Positions 6,583 to 8,710 of a DNA stretch of 8,710 bases are shown one piece after another. Position 1 is the stretch's first letter. Every line of letters begins with the position of its first letter. The notes beneath the pieces were generated by a model. That model was given only the letters and a program-made list of their open reading frames with translations, was not told the origin of the DNA and ran no database searches. Made by a program: the position numbers and the translations under genes. The stretch comes from an uncultured Clostridia bacterium (GTDB lineage Bacteria > Bacillota_A > Clostridia > Oscillospirales > Oscillospiraceae), in assembly GCA_946405325.1 (NCBI GenBank), contig CAMJGU010000029.1, positions 1 to 8,710 on the forward strand, given 5' to 3'.

Positions 6583-6867
6583 TTATGCGGTTTCGTTGGC
6601 CTCAAGCGCCGCGAACGCCTCATATTGTGCTTGCAGCCAGTCCTTCATGGCGTCCACGCCCTCATCCGTCCAGTCGAACACCTCTGTCTCCCGGTCGTCC
6701 GCGGACTCGTAGCATGCCTTGGAATATGTGGTCGCCGTGACCTTTTTCTCCTTGGCGTCCATCTCCAGCCGGTAGCGAAAGTCGTGGAACAGCGGGCCAT
6801 AGGAGCCGTTGTACAGGTACGCCCGGTTCAGCCAGTTCGGGGTGATTTGTGCAAAACAGTCCAACAC
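6583..6867 (-). CDS. Small acidic cytosolic protein, unknown function, downstream of the histidine kinase
   Basis: I do not recognise this 94-residue protein. It has no signal peptide or membrane helix. The N-terminal third is aromatic and polar (QITPNWLNRAYLYNGSYG, then FHDFRYRLEMD), followed by a charged strand-like part (KEKKVTATTYSKACYE) and an acidic helix-rich tail (WTDEGVDAMKDWLQAQYEAF). The compact alpha+beta look suggests a small folded domain. The likely start is GTG at 6867, 11 nt after AGGAG (6879-6883), which lies inside the last codons of the kinase gene. The kinase stop is only 7 nt upstream, so they form an operon. A rare ATC start at 6873, 5 nt from the AGGAG, is also possible and would add Ile-Lys. 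The position suggests a role linked to the kinase, but no function can be named. Confidence 0.72.
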   Translation of the reverse strand: MLDCFAQITPNWLNRAYLYNGSYGPLFHDFRYRLEMDAKEKKVTATTYSKACYESADDRETEVFDWTDEGVDAMKDWLQAQYEAFAALEANETA

Positions 6868-6874
6868 TTTGATT

Positions 6875-8179
6875 TCAGCTCCTATCCGATGCTATCTCGC
6901 TCGCGGCGGGTACAAACACACGCGCAACCGTACCCCCGCCCTCCCGGGGCAGAATTTCCAGCGTGCCGCCGCACATCATGTCAAGACGCTTGCGGATATT
7001 GCGCAAGGCGATGTGCGGCTCGTCGTCCTCCGTCGGAGCGTAGCCCGGTCCGGTGTCCTCCACCGTGAGCGTGACGCCCTGCTCCGTCCGCTCCGTGCGC
7101 ACAACGATCGACAGCGCCTCGCGATCCGGCAGGACGCCGTACTTGACCGCGTTCTCCACAATGGGCTGGAGCGTCAGCGCGGGCAGCGCAAAGTCCGTCA
7201 CCGGCAGGTCAAAGGACACGGACAGCTGATCCTCAAAGCGCGCCTTTTCCACTTCAAGGTATGCCTGCGTGTGCTCCAGCTCCTCGGCAAAGGGCACCGG
7301 CTCCATTTTCGTCACCGTGCGGAAATTGCGCTGCAAATAGTCGGTAAAGCGCCCGACCACCTGCTGCGCCTTCTTTGCGTCCGTGCCGCAGAGATAATAG
7401 ATGCTCGTCAGCGTGTTGCAGATGAAATGCGGGCGCATTTGCAGCATCATGATGCTGATCTGCTGCTGCGCGCTCTCCTCTGCCCGTCTGGCGTGCACTT
7501 CTACCTGCTCGCGAAGGATGAAGAAAAACATCATGAGCCCCGCCAGCTCCGTGCCAAATAGGATCGTATAGAATCCGAAGTGGGTCATCTGGATCAGCAT
7601 GCCGGCAGTGGGTAGGATCAGATACGCCAGAAACGCTATATGCTCATTGTCAGAAAGCCTTTTCCAATGGGTGATGAGCGCCGCCAGATTCAGCAGCATG
7701 GACAGCACCGGAAATACCAGCAGTAAGGGATACCACAGTCCGCGACGGTAAACACCCTCGTCGGTATAGTAGTAGATCACCGTCGTAAACTGCGTCACAA
7801 TCAGCAACACGACATACAACGCCCATGTCAGCAAAACGCCGTAAAGGATCCGGCTCCTACGCCAGTCCGCGCCGGCACAGCGCAGCAGGAAATGCGTGAT
7901 CAGCGGCAGGAGCATCGAAGAAACCAGCGATTCCAGAAACAAGCCGCCTTTCGCGCCGCCGATCCAAACCGGGTTCCAAAAAAGCGACGCAGCCTGACTG
8001 GTCAGATCGGAAGCTACGTAGACCGTCATCAGCAAAAAGAACACGACAAAATACCGGCGCATCCAACGCTCCATATACTCGCTGCTGACAGAGAGCAGCA
8101 ATCCCAGGAACATCAGCATCGCGCCGGCGAGCCCCGTTGAGAAATTGATGATGTCAATGATCTGGATCTCGTTTCCCAT
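6875..8179 (-). CDS. Membrane sensor histidine kinase, LytS/YehU type (His_kinase + HATPase_c)
   Basis: The 434-residue protein has about seven hydrophobic segments (roughly residues 9-31, 42-64, 79-99, 110-132, 148-170, 181-201 and 205-222) and then a cytoplasmic kinase core. The phospho-acceptor motif LQMRPHFICNTL places the histidine at 251; family members often have Tyr where Cys254 is. The ATP site shows QPIVENAVKYG with Asn343, VEDTGPGY with Asp375, and LRNIRKRLDMMCGG near the C-terminus. Such kinases normally phosphorylate a separate LytTR or AraC-type regulator, yet none is present in this window. The membrane domain is itself the likely sensor; no extracellular PAS or Cache domain is seen. 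The ATG at 8179 has GGAGA (8186-8190) 6 nt before it. The signal is unknown. It could be a peptide, envelope stress or a small molecule. Confidence 0.93.
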   Translation of the reverse strand: MGNEIQIIDIINFSTGLAGAMLMFLGLLLSVSSEYMERWMRRYFVVFFLLMTVYVASDLTSQAASLFWNPVWIGGAKGGLFLESLVSSMLLPLITHFLLRCAGADWRRSRILYGVLLTWALYVVLLIVTQFTTVIYYYTDEGVYRRGLWYPLLLVFPVLSMLLNLAALITHWKRLSDNEHIAFLAYLILPTAGMLIQMTHFGFYTILFGTELAGLMMFFFILREQVEVHARRAEESAQQQISIMMLQMRPHFICNTLTSIYYLCGTDAKKAQQVVGRFTDYLQRNFRTVTKMEPVPFAEELEHTQAYLEVEKARFEDQLSVSFDLPVTDFALPALTLQPIVENAVKYGVLPDREALSIVVRTERTEQGVTLTVEDTGPGYAPTEDDEPHIALRNIRKRLDMMCGGTLEILPREGGGTVARVFVPAASEIASDRS

Positions 8180-8230
8180 GTTCGGTCTCCGCGCAAAGTT
8201 AATGCAAATAAAAGCGAATAATCTTTCGTT

Positions 8231-8258
8231 ATTATACCCGAATCGGAGAAAAATGCAA
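8231..8258 (-). promoter_or_regulatory. Promoter of the histidine kinase operon
   Basis: The minus strand carries a perfect -10 TATAAT (8231-8236), 16 bp from a weak -35 TTGCAT (8253-8258). The start would be near 8224, giving a leader of about 45 nt. The poor -35 combined with a consensus -10 is a common pattern for promoters that need an activator; that is inference. Confidence 0.6.
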
Positions 8259-8381
8259 GGTCTTTTCCGCCGGTTCTGATTTCAAGTCCTTTCATGGCGG
8301 TTTCATCACTCTATCGCATCGGTTTGGTTATTGCGCACAAATAAGCGCGTGCATACTTGTATATTATAGCTAGTTTTGGTC

Positions 8382-8410
8382 TTGTTTTTTCCCGGCTTCA
8401 GGTCTATGAT
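8382..8410 (+). promoter_or_regulatory. Promoter of the 32-codon ORF
   Basis: TTGTTT (8382-8387) and TATGAT (8405-8410) are separated by exactly 17 bp. Transcription would start near 8417, about 28 nt before the ATG at 8445. The T-run inside and just after the -35 box gives a bendable, less GC-rich stretch that stands out from the surrounding genes. Confidence 0.6.
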
Positions 8411-8444
8411 ATGGACAATCCAAGCGAGAAAGGAAGCGATACAC

Positions 8445-8543
8445 ATGAGTGAAGTGTACGAGAGCGAGATGCAGTTCCCCAATCTTCTTGAGGATAAAGA
8501 TTTCATCTGCTACTCCTGGACTTTGCCCTTCGCCGTTCTGTAA
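8445..8543 (+). CDS. Putative 32-residue peptide gene
   Basis: A short ORF starts with ATG 10 nt after AAAGGA (8429-8434) and ends with TAA at 8541-8543. It is framed by a 17-bp-spaced promoter upstream and a perfect hairpin terminator downstream, so it has all parts of a complete transcription unit. The peptide begins MSEVYESEM, has an acidic middle (LLEDKD) and ends in a hydrophobic, aromatic stretch FICYSWTLPFAVL with a single cysteine at residue 22. It lacks a classical signal peptide and is too short for a transmembrane anchor with basic flanks. It could be a signalling or modified peptide, a leader peptide, a small regulatory protein, or a transcript that acts as RNA with an incidental ORF. 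I do not recognise a family. It is divergent from the sensor kinase operon. Confidence 0.55.
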   Translation: MSEVYESEMQFPNLLEDKDFICYSWTLPFAVL

Positions 8544-8591
8544 TACAGCGAACCCCAAAGGAAAATAAGGCCCCTGCGGCTTTCATATGAA

Positions 8592-8634
8592 CAACAGGAA
8601 ACCCTCCCGCATGGGAGGGTTTCCTGTTGCTTTT
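8592..8634 (+). terminator. Strong terminator after the 32-codon ORF
   Basis: The arms at 8592-8608 and 8613-8629 are perfectly complementary over 17 bp around a GCAT loop, followed by CTTTT (8630-8634). The T-rich tail is on the plus strand, so it ends the transcript of the 32-codon ORF. On the minus strand the tail is TTCATATG, so it would only poorly end the gene entering from the right. Confidence 0.85.
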
Positions 8635-8645
8635 CCGGACTATTT

Positions 8646-8710
8646 CTACAGCACTACGCCGTCCTTGAAGATCGAGATCTCGCGCGCGCCGTGCTGCTCC
8701 GCCTTGGTCT
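8646..8710 (-). CDS. C-terminal end of an unidentified minus-strand gene
   Basis: Read on the minus strand, the last 65 bases give a clean coding tail ending in TAG (complement of 8646-8648). The last 20 residues are TKAEQHGAREISIFKDGVVL. The sequence has high GC at third positions like the other genes, and it ends just before a hairpin. The pattern of a helix, then GAREISIF and a final KDG turn, slightly recalls the tail of small DUF2188-type domains, but the fragment is too short to name. The rest lies beyond the window. Confidence 0.55.
   Translation of the reverse strand, partial: TKAEQHGAREISIFKDGVVL

Noticed and set aside
5649..6623. Long minus-strand open frame of 324 codons opposite the DUF4037 gene
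   Set aside because: It is a shadow of high-GC codon usage. The encoded sequence is low in family-like motifs, while the plus frame has clear DUF4037 motifs, a ribosome binding site and correct operon spacing.
6809..7561. Plus-strand open frame of 250 codons opposite the kinase
   Set aside because: The His/Arg/Leu-rich product is an artefact of the kinase coding frame, whose H-, N- and G-box motifs are intact.
8113..8295. Minus-strand 60-codon ORF overlapping the kinase start
   Set aside because: It runs across the kinase promoter and N-terminus in another frame, and no ribosome binding site is evident.
8363..8368. TATAAT on the minus strand in the intergenic region, a possible second kinase promoter
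   Set aside because: At 16-18 bp upstream there is only an A-run, not a -35-like hexamer. The stretch is simply A/T-rich.
8445..8543. Idea that the 32-residue peptide is an AgrD-type autoinducer precursor for the kinase
   Set aside because: The single cysteine lies in a hydrophobic end without the charged C-terminal tail of AgrD, and no AgrB-like protease is in the window.
8306..8558. Two overlapping minus-strand ORFs (66 and 62 codons) opposite the 32-codon ORF
   Set aside because: No suitable ribosome binding sites, and they cross the plus-strand promoter. The plus-strand unit has coherent signals.

Overview
The window looks like chromosomal DNA from a GC-rich Gram-positive bacterium, most likely a member of the class Clostridia (Oscillospirales-like). 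This placement is inference. It rests on a one-step diaminopimelate dehydrogenase beside dapB and lysA, a type I dehydroquinase, a TPR + DUF4037 gene pair, a histidine kinase with the PHFI-x-NTL phospho-acceptor motif familiar from gut Clostridia, strong Shine-Dalgarno sites and sigma-A-like promoters. Nothing indicates a phage, transposon, CRISPR array, tRNA or rRNA.

Region 1 (1-2530, + strand) is the end of the lysine / meso-diaminopimelate branch: the 3' end of dapB, then ddh and lysA. It closes with a hairpin terminator shared with the convergent genes on the other side. Region 2 (2530-4801) is aromatic biosynthesis in two divergent units. Chorismate mutase and aroC overlap by ATGA on the minus strand, and aroD lies on the plus strand. 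Their promoters are back to back, with the two -35 boxes 12 bp apart. AroD acts early in the shikimate route, AroC makes chorismate, and the mutase sends chorismate to prephenate (Phe/Tyr).

Region 3 (4802-6580) follows aroD after only 19 nt. It holds a TPR protein and a DUF4037 protein with a nucleotidyltransferase-like signature; the two overlap by 14 nt and end at a strong terminator. Their function is unknown to me, and they are one of the two most interesting parts of the window. Region 4 (6583-8250, minus strand) is a LytS/YehU-type membrane histidine kinase followed 7 nt later by a 94-residue protein I do not recognise. No response regulator is visible.

Region 5 (8180-8645) is less GC-rich. 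It holds the kinase promoter and, on the plus strand, a complete small transcription unit: promoter, ribosome binding site, 32-codon ORF and a perfect 17-bp hairpin terminator. This is the other notable part, because the peptide is divergent from a sensor kinase that lacks a partner. The last 65 bases carry the 3' end of an unidentified minus-strand gene.
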